Notes under the pieces: generated by a model | The model's database searches: none | What the model was told of the DNA's origin: nothing | Seen by the model: only the letters and a program-made list of their open reading frames with translations | Made by a program: the position numbers and the translations under genes | Part shown: in pieces, positions 1 through 7,242 of the stretch | Position numbering within the stretch: position 1 is the stretch's first letter | Layout of the letters: every line of letters starts with the position of its first letter | NCBI GenBank assembly: GCA_049416425.1 | Contig: JBMSHD010000017.1 | Location: 1-24,846 of the forward strand | Direction of reading: 5' to 3' | Length of the DNA stretch: 24,846 nucleotides | DNA from: JBMSHD01 sp049416425 | GTDB taxonomy: Bacteria; Pseudomonadota; Gammaproteobacteria; Francisellales; Francisellaceae

Positions 1-54
1 AATGGTTCAACGCCATTGTACAAGGTTTTCAATTTTTTGGGGAGTTTTCAGCAG

Positions 55-630
55 TTGTTTAAAGTGATATTTCTGATAACGGCATTGATATCTCTGTCGG
101 CTTGTAGTTTTTTGTTGCCAACCAAAGAGACCTATAAAACCGACAGATGGCACTCATTTGAAGATGTTTATGATATTTATAATAAAATTGAGCCAGGAAA
201 AACAGATGTCTCGATGCTAAAACATTATGGTTTTGATCCTTATCTGGCGACCAATGTCAGGATTGACAGCTATCTTGATATTCGTGCACGTTTTGACCCG
301 TTAGGCATCGATCGCAATGTTCCGGAGCCGGTTCAACATTGTTTGCTTTCATTTAACCTGTGCAAGGCTTATATCGTCAATGTGGATTATAGCTATAGCA
401 AGCGAATCGGTAATGCCTTTTTGGATATCGCGGGTTTTAGAAAAGAGACGATAACGACAGGCTGGCAATTTCAGGCTGTCTTTATTATTGAAGGAGATAT
501 CGTTGTCTATAAGCTTTGGTCGGGAGAGCCTAAGAAAGAAACCTACTCCGATGAGATCAATCCGCTTGGACCGTTCCAGAGTTTTGGTGGTATCGTGGTG
601 GCGCCAATCGCCATTGAAATTCCAACATAA
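55..630 (+). CDS. Predicted lipoprotein, conserved uncharacterised
   Basis: The protein begins with a short lipoprotein signal: a Lys, a hydrophobic run and the lipobox L-S-A-C, so Cys17 would be lipidated and the mature protein anchored in the outer (or inner) membrane. I chose the TTG at 55 because a GGGGAG-like ribosome site lies about 10 bases upstream and it gives a normal-length signal. A TTG at 16 or a start before the window is also possible, since the frame is open to the left edge. Family resemblance (recalled, not searched) is to a conserved proteobacterial hypothetical lipoprotein with the phrases 'PGKT', 'GFDP', 'VVYKLWSG' and 'PLGPFQ'. The early 'I-x-PGKT ... L..yGFDP' part is reminiscent of the BamE/SmpA fold, but that is only a resemblance. 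It ends about 100 bases before the rpsF operon on the same strand. Function unknown. Confidence 0.75.
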   Translation: MFKVIFLITALISLSACSFLLPTKETYKTDRWHSFEDVYDIYNKIEPGKTDVSMLKHYGFDPYLATNVRIDSYLDIRARFDPLGIDRNVPEPVQHCLLSFNLCKAYIVNVDYSYSKRIGNAFLDIAGFRKETITTGWQFQAVFIIEGDIVVYKLWSGEPKKETYSDEINPLGPFQSFGGIVVAPIAIEIPT

Positions 631-661
631 TGCTTGATTTGTCTTCGATATTCTGACACAA

Positions 662-724
662 TTGCCGGGCTCTTTGCTGGAATCTCAACCAGCTTATCGA
701 GTCGTAACGATAAACCGAAAGGAG
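662..724 (+). promoter_or_regulatory. Possible S6:S18 autoregulatory leader of rpsF
   Basis: Two stem-loops precede the rpsF ribosome site. GCTGG (676-680) can pair with CCAGC (689-693). TTATCG (694-699) pairs perfectly with CGATAA (708-713). The second hairpin is followed at once by ACCG and then AAAGGAG, and an upstream CCGGG (665-669) could pair with this CCG. Many bacterial rpsF leaders carry an RNA structure that presents a conserved CCG to the S6:S18 complex and so represses the operon. The placement fits, but I have not matched the consensus structure base by base, so this is a candidate only. No convincing promoter was seen between 631 and 734. Confidence 0.35.
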
Positions 725-734
725 TTTTGCTGAA

Positions 735-1088
735 ATGAGACATTATGAAATCGTATTTATGGTTCACCCTGATCAAAGCGATCAGCTGCCGGTGATGTTG
801 CAAAAATATCGTGATATCATCGAATCTAAGGGCGGAAAGATTCATCGTTTGGAAGACTGGGGGCGCCGTCAACTGGCCTATCCTATCGTCAAGCTTCACA
901 AGGCACATTATATCATGATGAACGTGGAATGTGGCAATGAGTCTCTTGATGAATTAAACGAAGCCTTTCGTTACAATGATGCTATTTTGCGTCGTCTTGT
1001 TATCAATATGGATGAAGCGGTTATTGAGCCTTCCATCATGATGGCTAAAGATGAGAAGAAAGAAGCCAAAGAAACCGCAGCTCAATAA
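735..1088 (+). CDS. rpsF: 30S ribosomal protein bS6
   Basis: The 117-residue product matches ribosomal protein S6: it opens with MRHYEIVFMVHPDQSDQ and contains 'HRLEDWGRRQLAYPI', followed by 'HYIMMNVEC', the signature of the family. S6 binds the central domain of 16S rRNA as a heterodimer with S18, whose gene follows directly. The acidic, Lys/Glu-rich C-terminal tail is a normal variable region; E. coli S6 is somewhat longer (131-135). A strong AAAGGAG lies 10-12 bases before the ATG. It heads the rpsF-rpsR-rplI operon. The priB gene that sits between rpsF and rpsR in enterobacteria is absent, as in many other gammaproteobacteria. Confidence 0.97.
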   Translation: MRHYEIVFMVHPDQSDQLPVMLQKYRDIIESKGGKIHRLEDWGRRQLAYPIVKLHKAHYIMMNVECGNESLDELNEAFRYNDAILRRLVINMDEAVIEPSIMMAKDEKKEAKETAAQ

Positions 1089-1105
1089 TTGAAGGAGTGA
1101 AAATC

Positions 1106-1333
1106 ATGCGTATGAATCGTCGTCGTAAAGTTTGCCGTTTTAAAGTTGAAGGCATTAAAGAAATCGATTATAAAGACTTGAACCTTTTGAAAGGGTATAT
1201 TACCGAAACCGGTAAAATCGTTCCCAGTCGTATCACTGGAACATCTGCTAAATATCAGCGTCAGCTGGCAACCGCCATCAAACGTGCACGCTTTTTAGCT
1301 CTGCTTCCTTATACTGATCGTCATTTCAACTAA
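1106..1333 (+). CDS. rpsR: 30S ribosomal protein bS18
   Basis: The 75-residue protein has the S18 hallmarks: a basic, Arg-rich N-terminus (MRMNRRRKVCRF), 'IDYKDLNLLKGYITETGKIVPSRITGT', and the C-terminal 'YQRQLATAIKRARFLALLPYTDRH'. The length equals E. coli S18. The ATG at 1106 is preceded by AAGGAG at 1092-1097, about eight bases away. An in-frame GTG at 1097 overlaps that ribosome site and is therefore rejected as start. S18 pairs with S6 on the small-subunit platform. The gene lies 17 bases after rpsF and 26 bases before rplI, in one transcript. Confidence 0.97.
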   Translation: MRMNRRRKVCRFKVEGIKEIDYKDLNLLKGYITETGKIVPSRITGTSAKYQRQLATAIKRARFLALLPYTDRHFN

Positions 1334-1359
1334 TCGGGTTATTTTAAGGATTTAAGATC

Positions 1360-1809
1360 ATGCAAATTATATTGAAACAACGCGTTGAAAACCTGGGTGT
1401 ATTGGGTGATGTGGTCAATGTCAAGAGTGGTTATGCCAGAAACTACCTTATCCCTTATGGCAGAGCCGTTCAGGCCACAAAAGAAAACGTAGAAAAGTTT
1501 GAAGCACAAAAAGCCGAACTGATGAAGATCGAAGCCAATCGTTTGAATGATGCCAAGGCAAAGGCAGAATTGATCGAAGGCAAAACGATCACGATCGCCG
1601 CTCAGGCCGGTGACGGTGGTAAACTATTTGGTTCAATCGGCAGCAAAGAGATTGCCGATGCCATTCACAGCGATCTTGGAATCGAGATGGAAAAACGTCA
1701 TGTACGCATGCCTGAAGGGGTAATCCGTGCAATCGGTGAATTTGAATTTGCCATCCATCTGCACAGCGATGTTGATGCCACGATCAAGGTCGTTGTTATT
1801 GCCGAATAA
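1360..1809 (+). CDS. rplI: 50S ribosomal protein bL9
   Basis: The 149-residue product is ribosomal protein L9, the same length as in E. coli. The N-terminal rRNA-binding domain is clear (MQIILKQRVENLGVLGDVVNVKSGYARNYLIP with the G-D-V-V-N-V-K-x-G-Y-A-R-N signature). It is followed by the long connecting helix (about residues 42-75, Lys/Glu/Ala-rich) and the C-terminal domain with 'LFGSIGSKEIADAI'. L9 binds 23S rRNA near the L1 stalk and helps keep the reading frame. It is the last gene of the rpsF operon; a strong intrinsic terminator follows. Confidence 0.97.
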   Translation: MQIILKQRVENLGVLGDVVNVKSGYARNYLIPYGRAVQATKENVEKFEAQKAELMKIEANRLNDAKAKAELIEGKTITIAAQAGDGGKLFGSIGSKEIADAIHSDLGIEMEKRHVRMPEGVIRAIGEFEFAIHLHSDVDATIKVVVIAE

Positions 1810-1877
1810 TTCAGACATTCTATTGAAGTTGAAAGCGAATTTTTGCTTTCAAGTCTAAATGACTGAGACTAAAATAA

Positions 1878-1903
1878 GAGCCATGTTATAGCATGGCTTT
1901 TTT
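1878..1903 (+). terminator. Rho-independent terminator after rplI
   Basis: GCCATG (1880-1885), a six-base loop and CATGGC (1892-1897) form a perfect stem that extends by an A-T pair and a G-T wobble. It is followed directly by six T residues (1898-1903). It lies about 70 bases after the rplI stop and should end the ribosomal-protein transcript before dnaB. Confidence 0.85.
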
Positions 1904-1944
1904 ATTGCTCTTTACGCATTTTTCGTTGAAAAGATAGTTTGTCT

Positions 1945-2030
1945 AACCCCTCCTAGCCTCCCCTTGATCCCAAGGGGAGGGAATGTTTGTCTCCTCCCCC
2001 TTGTGTTAAGGGGGAGGCAGGAAGGGGGTT
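1945..2030. repeat. Nested palindromic repeat, REPIN/MITE-like
   Basis: Two perfect 10-bp hairpins stand side by side. CCTCCCCTTG (1957-1966) pairs with CAAGGGGAGG (1971-1980) over a 4-base loop. CCTCCCCCTT (1993-2002) pairs with AAGGGGGAGG (2008-2017) over a 5-base loop. The outer flanks are also inverted: AACCCC-TCCTAGCC on the left answers GGCAGGAAGGGGGTT on the right. The whole is thus an imperfect 86-bp palindrome built from two smaller ones, which is the architecture of REPIN elements (paired REP sequences) or short MITEs. It sits in the rplI-dnaB gap, after the terminator. Copies elsewhere in the genome are expected but cannot be seen here. Confidence 0.75.
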
Positions 2031-2079
2031 CTACGAATAGCTGAAAGAGCCTTTTTTATTGACAGAGCATGAGATTGTG

Positions 2080-3486
2080 ATGGTGAATATGGATATGAAT
2101 TACTTGCCGGCAGATGCCCAGATTGAGAATGTGAAGCGTCCTCCTTCATCGATGGAGGCGGAGCGTTCAGTTCTAGGTGGGCTGATTCTCGATAATGAAT
2201 CCTGGGAGCGAATCGAAGATATCCTGTTGGAGCAAGATTTTTATTATGGCCAGCATCGCGTTATCTTCTCACATATCAAACAGTTAATCAGCGACGAAGT
2301 TCCTTTTGATATCATCACCCTGAGTGACTCACTAACGAAGTCAAAGCGGCTTGATCAAGCCGGTGGCTTGTCTTATCTTGTCGAGATTGCTAACAATACG
2401 CCGACCGCGGCAAACATAAAGGCCTATGCCGAAATTGTCAAGGAACGGGCAAAATTAAGAACGCTGCTAAATGCCGCCACGGATATTGCCGATATGGTCT
2501 ATGCGCCTCAAGGGCGAAAAGCCTATGAGATCGTTGACAGTGCCGAGCAAAAAATTCTGGCGATTGCCGAGAGCGAAACTCAGAAAGCAGAGGGACCAAA
2601 ATCGGTAGTCAGCATCATTCCCAATGTCATCGACAGAATCGATGCGATGATGGAGTCACACGACGGCATAACCGGAACTTCCACTGGCTTTAGTGATCTT
2701 GATGAGCTGACCTCGGGGTTGCATCCTGCCAGTCTTGTCATCGTCGCTGGACGCCCATCAATGGGGAAGACGACGTTTGCTATGAACCTGGCGGAAAATG
2801 TCGCCCGCGGTGCCAAAAAACCGACATTGGTGTTCTCATTGGAGATGCCATCGGAAGACATCGTCTTGAGAATGATTTCATCGCTAGGGCGAGTTGAACA
2901 GAATGCCTTGAGAAACGGTCGTCTTGAAGATGAGCACTGGGCAAAGATCACCGCAGCCATGGAGATGCTATCGAATGATTTTAACATGCATATCGATGAT
3001 TCTGCGGCGCTGACGCCTTCTGAGATGAGATCTCGTGCCAGACGGGTTTATAAAGAACACGGTGGTCTGAGCCTGGTCGTGGTCGATTATCTGCAGCTGA
3101 TGAAGATTCCCGGTTATGAAAATAATCGCACGCAAGAGGTCTCTGAAATTTCTCGATCTTTAAAATCGTTGGCCAAGGAGCTCAATGTGCCGGTTGTGGC
3201 TTTGTCACAGCTAAACCGTGGCGTCGATGATCGATCCGATAAAAGACCAATGATGTCTGATCTTCGAGAATCGGGAGCCATCGAACAGGATGCCGATGTC
3301 ATCATGTTTGTCTATCGTGATGAGGTCTATCACAAAGACAAGGAAGATAATAAAGGGCTGGGTGAGATTATCATCGGCAAGCAGCGTAATGGTCCGATCG
3401 GCACGGTGCGTGTGCATTTTGAGGGTCGTTTCTGTCGTTTTGCCGATTTGTCACCCGAGATGAATGTGCCATTTGGATCCTATTGA
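2080..3486 (+). CDS. dnaB: Replicative DNA helicase DnaB
   Basis: DnaB is the hexameric 5'-3' helicase that unwinds DNA at the replication fork and recruits DnaG primase. The N-terminal domain (from about residue 20, 'PPSSMEAERSVLGGLILDNESW') and the RecA-like C-terminal domain are both complete. The latter holds Walker A G-R-P-S-M-G-K-T at residues 224-231, 'FSLEMPSE', Walker B 'LVVVDYLQLM', 'RESGAIEQDADVIMFVYRDEVY' and 'GKQRNGPIGTV'. At 468 residues it equals the family length (E. coli 471), with no intein. The start is uncertain: ATG at 2080, 2089 or 2095 and a TTG at 2059 are all in frame with weak ribosome sites. A TTGACA at 2059-2064 lies just upstream, but no well-spaced -10 was found. 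The alr gene that usually follows is not here. Confidence 0.97.
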   Translation: MVNMDMNYLPADAQIENVKRPPSSMEAERSVLGGLILDNESWERIEDILLEQDFYYGQHRVIFSHIKQLISDEVPFDIITLSDSLTKSKRLDQAGGLSYLVEIANNTPTAANIKAYAEIVKERAKLRTLLNAATDIADMVYAPQGRKAYEIVDSAEQKILAIAESETQKAEGPKSVVSIIPNVIDRIDAMMESHDGITGTSTGFSDLDELTSGLHPASLVIVAGRPSMGKTTFAMNLAENVARGAKKPTLVFSLEMPSEDIVLRMISSLGRVEQNALRNGRLEDEHWAKITAAMEMLSNDFNMHIDDSAALTPSEMRSRARRVYKEHGGLSLVVVDYLQLMKIPGYENNRTQEVSEISRSLKSLAKELNVPVVALSQLNRGVDDRSDKRPMMSDLRESGAIEQDADVIMFVYRDEVYHKDKEDNKGLGEIIIGKQRNGPIGTVRVHFEGRFCRFADLSPEMNVPFGSY

Positions 3487-3500
3487 TGTATATTATTTAT

Positions 3501-3532
3501 TTGATGAAATAACGTTCAAATATGGGTATACT
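3501..3532 (+). promoter_or_regulatory. Possible promoter of rlmN
   Basis: The 78-base gap between dnaB and rlmN contains TATACT (3527-3532), a good -10 match, with TTGATG (3501-3506) upstream. The 20-base spacer is longer than ideal, so this is a weak candidate. No terminator for dnaB is visible, so read-through is also possible. Confidence 0.3.
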
Positions 3533-3564
3533 GTCGCCTGAGAATAAAAGATAGAATAAAACCA

Positions 3565-4737
3565 ATGATAAAGCTTGATCAAAACAACGTGATGGATAAT
3601 GTAGCCATCGAGATGAACCGACAAAAAGTCAATCTGATGAATTTCTCTTTAATAGAGCTGGAGCAGTATTTTTCCTCCATTCATCAGAAACCATTTCGCG
3701 CCAGGCAGGTGTTTAAGTGGATACATCAAAAAGGGGTGACCGATTTTACGAAGATGAGTGATCTGAGTAAAGATTTGCGCGCGGGGCTTTCCGAGGTGGC
3801 AGAAATTGTGCGTCCTGAAGTGCTACTTTCAAAGCCCTCTGCCGATGGCACGCATAAATGGCTGATTCAGGTTGCCGGCGGCAGCCTGATTGAGACGGTA
3901 TTTATCCCGGAAGGCTCTCGTGGAACGCTTTGTGTTTCCTCCCAGGTTGGCTGTACGCTCAATTGCAGTTTTTGCTCTACCGGCAAGCAGGGCTTTAACC
4001 GCAATCTCACCACGGCGGAGATTATCGGTCAGGTTTTCACCGCGGTCAGGTCGCTATCTGAAAATGATGGTGAGCATGATCGCAGAGTAACCAACGTGGT
4101 GATGATGGGCATGGGGGAGCCATTGATGAATTTCGATGCGGTGGTCTCGGCGATGAATATCATGATGGATGATTTCGGTTATGGGTTGTCCAAACGCCGT
4201 GTGACCCTGAGTACTTCTGGTGTTGTGCCCCGAATTTATGAGCTTTTAGAGAAATCCGACGTCTCCCTGGCTGTCTCTTTGCATGCGCCGGTCGATGAGC
4301 TGAGAAATATTCTGGTGCCGATAAACAAGAAATATCCTTTGTCTGAATTGATGGCCGCCTGTCGCCTATACGCTCAAAAAGGGCCGCATAAGGAAATTAC
4401 CTTTGAATATACCTTGATCGATGGTGTCAATGATGAGCTATCCCACGCCAAGGGCTTGGTTGATCTGTTAATTAAAGAAGCCGTACCGGCTAAGATCAAT
4501 CTTATTCCTTTTAATCCCTATCCGGGCACCGACTATAAGAAACCGAGTAATAATCGCATTCATCGTTTTCAACAGTGTTTGATGAATCATGGCTTTATTG
4601 CTACGATTAGAAAAACCCGAGGTGATGATATCGATGCCGCCTGTGGTCAGCTGGTTGGTTCTGTCATAGACAAGACCAGACGTCAGGCGCGATATCAGCG
4701 ATTATTACGTGAGAAGAATGATCAACAAGGCGATTAA
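3565..4737 (+). CDS. rlmN: Dual-specificity RNA methyltransferase RlmN (23S A2503 / tRNA A37)
   Basis: This radical-SAM enzyme makes 2-methyladenosine at 23S rRNA A2503 and at A37 of some tRNAs. The iron-sulfur cluster motif C-x3-C-x2-C is at Cys130, Cys134 and Cys137 in 'GCTLNCSFCSTGKQGFNRNL'. The two catalytic Cys are present: Cys123 in 'LCVSSQVGC' and Cys360 in 'DDIDAACGQL', at the same relative spacing as E. coli Cys118 and Cys355. Other family phrases are 'VVMMGMGEPLMNFDAV', 'RRVTLSTSGVVP' and 'NLIPFNPYPG'. The length of 390 residues is normal (E. coli 384). The ATG at 3565 has no strong ribosome site, and an ATG at 3592 is an alternative. The rlmN-pilW pair that follows is conserved in gammaproteobacteria. 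Confidence 0.96.
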   Translation: MIKLDQNNVMDNVAIEMNRQKVNLMNFSLIELEQYFSSIHQKPFRARQVFKWIHQKGVTDFTKMSDLSKDLRAGLSEVAEIVRPEVLLSKPSADGTHKWLIQVAGGSLIETVFIPEGSRGTLCVSSQVGCTLNCSFCSTGKQGFNRNLTTAEIIGQVFTAVRSLSENDGEHDRRVTNVVMMGMGEPLMNFDAVVSAMNIMMDDFGYGLSKRRVTLSTSGVVPRIYELLEKSDVSLAVSLHAPVDELRNILVPINKKYPLSELMAACRLYAQKGPHKEITFEYTLIDGVNDELSHAKGLVDLLIKEAVPAKINLIPFNPYPGTDYKKPSNNRIHRFQQCLMNHGFIATIRKTRGDDIDAACGQLVGSVIDKTRRQARYQRLLREKNDQQGD

Positions 4738-5464
4738 TGCGGTTATAATTTCAGGCATGGTTCTGTTGTCGGCAGGCTGTGCTTCTTATCAAAAAGAGCC
4801 GGCAACATCAGCAATGATAGCGCCGGATATGCAAAAGGCGGCAAAAAATAATGCCGCGTTGGCGATTATCTACAGCGAGCGTGGCATGCTTGATCGTGCT
4901 CGGGAGAAGCTGATGAAGGCCGAGTCCCAGGATGGCAATCTGGTCGAGGTTTATTATGCCAGAGGGTACTATTATCAGAAGCTGGAGTTTTTCAAATTGG
5001 CTGAAAAAGCCTATCGGCAAGCACTGATTAAGGCGCCTGATAACGATGAGGCTTTGAATTTCTATGCCCAGTTTCTTTGTCGCTATAGACATGAGTATGG
5101 CGAGGCCGAGAAATTGTTTAGGCGCTCTGTTTTTGCACCCGATAATACCAATCTGGCGACAACATTTTTGTTGTGGGGGCAGTGTGAGTTGATTCAAAAT
5201 AAGCCTGATGAGGCTGAGCTTCTATTTAAGAAGTCAATCGCTCAGGGGGGCAAGAATTCGGAGGCTTACTGGCATCTGGCTCAAATTTATGCAGAAAAAG
5301 GTCAAAACGAACAGGCTTTAAAGATGCTTAATGATTATATTGCTCGCGTTGGAGAGAGCCGGGAGAGTCTCAAGCTTAAGATAACGCTGCTGAATCGACT
5401 CGGCAGAAGCGACGAAGCCGCCGCTCTTCGTCTTCAGATCACTTCAGATTATTATCGAGAGTGA
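4718..5464 (+). CDS. pilW: Type IV pilus biogenesis lipoprotein PilW/PilF, TPR repeats
   Basis: The protein has an N-terminal lipoprotein signal with lipobox L-S-A-G-C (Cys21). About six TPR helical repeats follow, for example 'AALAIIYSERGMLDRAREKLMKA', 'VYYARGYYYQKLEFFKLAEKAY' and 'AYWHLAQIYAEKGQNEQAL', as in Pseudomonas PilF and Neisseria PilW, the pilotins that place the PilQ secretin in the outer membrane. The location directly after rlmN matches the gammaproteobacterial order rlmN-pilF. The ATG at 4718 overlaps the rlmN end by 20 bases and suggests translational coupling; a GTG at 4709 is also in frame. The usual next genes rodZ, ispG and hisS are missing. No other pilus gene is in view, so a role in pilus assembly rests on family and position. 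Confidence 0.85.
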   Translation: MINKAINAVIISGMVLLSAGCASYQKEPATSAMIAPDMQKAAKNNAALAIIYSERGMLDRAREKLMKAESQDGNLVEVYYARGYYYQKLEFFKLAEKAYRQALIKAPDNDEALNFYAQFLCRYRHEYGEAEKLFRRSVFAPDNTNLATTFLLWGQCELIQNKPDEAELLFKKSIAQGGKNSEAYWHLAQIYAEKGQNEQALKMLNDYIARVGESRESLKLKITLLNRLGRSDEAAALRLQITSDYYRE

Positions 5465-5472
5465 GGTGGATT

Positions 5473-7224
5473 ATGATTCTATCGATGACTAAACGCCAGT
5501 TTCGAAAAAATCGGTTGCTGTGTGCTTATCACAATGAGATCAAACCCAGGCGTAAGAGCCTGTTTTTCATTCATGGTTTAGAGGGGTCTGCCAAAAATTG
5601 GCAGGCACAATTTCGACTGTTTTCTGATCGATATAATATTTTGGCTTATGATCTGTATGGGCATGGTTTAAGCGCGAAATCAAAGCGTGAGAATGATTAT
5701 AGCATCACTCAAAGCGTGCTTGATGCGCAAAGCCTGATCGAATACTTTCATCTTGAGAATATCACGGTGATTGCCGCCGGATATGGGGCGTTGATCTCCC
5801 AGCTATTGGTGGAGATCTACAGTCGAAAAATTACGCGACAGCTTCTGATTAATCCTAAGGCGTATGAGTCAAGACGCGGTTTGCCATGGTATTTTTATTT
5901 TCCTTTTTCGTTGAGTTATCGGCTGTTGCGAAGTTTTAAATATCATTTTAATACCACCACCAACAATGCGTTGGTATGGCCGAGATTATTGACACTTAAA
6001 GCTTACATGCAGGCTTTAAAGATGCTGCCGGTCATTCATGTTTCGGACTCTAAAATTTCGGTGACGACTCGAATTTTAAGAAGCCAGAGCATGTTTGCAG
6101 AGCGAATTCGAAATATCGATCACTGTTATAAGGTGTATTATCGAGCAAAAATCAAGTCGATTGATGCGGTAGGGCGCTTCCCCATGGTCTCGGCAAAAGA
6201 GAAGGTTAATTATTTTCTTGAGCAATATATCGATGAGCTTAATATCACCGGTTTTAGGAATCTGGTCTTTGAGGGGGCTGGCGTCAGAGGAGTCGCCTAT
6301 AGCGGGGTGATTACGGCTCTTGATTCACTAGGGATTCTCAAGAATATCAAGCGCTTTTCCGGTACTTCATCGGGTGCGATTTATGCCATATTTTTGAGCA
6401 TTGGCCTAAGTGCCAGAGAAATTGATAATATCGTGCGTCATCTTGACTATCAGCGTTTTATTGATGCCAGTGGTAATTTTATTGCTAATTCCGCGCGTTT
6501 GATCACCGACTATGGCTGGTATCGTGGTAATGCTTTCATTGAAGAAATGGATCGCATTATTGCCGCCAAACTTGGCAATGGTGATATTAATTTCAGGGAG
6601 CTGAAGGCGAGAAATGGCAATGAGCTGTATATCATTGGTACCAATCTGGGTAGGGGGTGCGCGGAAATCTATAGTGCCGATCATACGCCGGATATGTCGA
6701 TTAAGGAAGCGGTGCGTATTTCCATGTCAATTCCACTGTATTTTAAAGCGGTTAAACGCAAAGAGAATGGGGATGAGGCGGTTCTGGTTGATGGTGGTCT
6801 GATCTGGAATTGTCCGCTTGAGTTATTCGACTCCCCCACCTTTTTACATAATCCGAGCAATGGACTTGAATATGCGACCAATCATGGCTTGGTTGTCGTC
6901 AATATGGAAACATTGGGATTCAGGCTTGATCCGCATCAGGATCCGTTGGCGGTGTTAAGAAAAAATGGCAGTGCAAGCAAGGTCGGCAATATTTTTGATT
7001 TCACCCGTCAGTTTATGAAGCTTGTGATGTTAGGTCAGACCAAGCGACATATGGAAGCCTGGGATTGGAATCGCGTGGTATTTGTCGATACGCTGGAGGT
7101 TTCAGGTACCGATTTTGCCATTGATCAACAAGGCATTGACGAGCTGATTGAACAGGGAAAAAAAGGGGTTTATCAACACTTTGCTTGGCGAATGAGCCAA
7201 AATGGGGTAAAGTTTCCACAGTGA
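5473..7224 (+). CDS. Fused alpha/beta-hydrolase (catalytically degenerate) and patatin-like phospholipase
   Basis: The 583-residue protein has two domains. Residues about 25-250 look like an alpha/beta-hydrolase: 'FFIHGLEGSAKNWQ', 'ILAYDLYGHGLSAKS', and a C-terminal 'GRFPMVSAKEKVNYFLEQYI' that aligns with the usual G-H-F-P-M segment. Its nucleophile elbow reads A-A-G-Y-G (101-105) with Gly103 where Ser is expected, and Arg235 stands where the catalytic His should be, so this half is probably inactive. Residues about 262-560 are a patatin domain with all the key parts: oxyanion loop G-A-G-V-R-G (268-273), nucleophile elbow G-T-S-S-G (Ser299) and catalytic Asp440 in D-G-G. It should therefore hydrolyse an acyl ester of a lipid; the substrate is unknown. 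No signal peptide is seen. GAGGT overlaps the pilW stop and lies just before the ATG at 5473; a GTG at 5461 is less likely. rluB follows four bases (alternative start) to 18 bases later. Confidence 0.85.
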   Translation: MILSMTKRQFRKNRLLCAYHNEIKPRRKSLFFIHGLEGSAKNWQAQFRLFSDRYNILAYDLYGHGLSAKSKRENDYSITQSVLDAQSLIEYFHLENITVIAAGYGALISQLLVEIYSRKITRQLLINPKAYESRRGLPWYFYFPFSLSYRLLRSFKYHFNTTTNNALVWPRLLTLKAYMQALKMLPVIHVSDSKISVTTRILRSQSMFAERIRNIDHCYKVYYRAKIKSIDAVGRFPMVSAKEKVNYFLEQYIDELNITGFRNLVFEGAGVRGVAYSGVITALDSLGILKNIKRFSGTSSGAIYAIFLSIGLSAREIDNIVRHLDYQRFIDASGNFIANSARLITDYGWYRGNAFIEEMDRIIAAKLGNGDINFRELKARNGNELYIIGTNLGRGCAEIYSADHTPDMSIKEAVRISMSIPLYFKAVKRKENGDEAVLVDGGLIWNCPLELFDSPTFLHNPSNGLEYATNHGLVVVNMETLGFRLDPHQDPLAVLRKNGSASKVGNIFDFTRQFMKLVMLGQTKRHMEAWDWNRVVFVDTLEVSGTDFAIDQQGIDELIEQGKKGVYQHFAWRMSQNGVKFPQ

Positions 7225-7242
7225 TGAATGAAAGTGAGTATT

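Noticed and set aside
1097..1105. In-frame GTG upstream start for rpsR
   Set aside because: The GTG lies within the AAGGAG ribosome site itself; the ATG at 1106 gives the normal 75-residue S18.
1945..2030. The two hairpins read as a CRISPR array or as terminators
   Set aside because: There are only two units, inverted relative to each other rather than direct repeats, with no spacer pattern and no T runs.
2059..2064. Perfect TTGACA that could be a -35 element for dnaB
   Set aside because: No -10 sequence at 16-18 bases was found; the best AT-rich matches need spacers of 19-20 and lie within the probable coding start.
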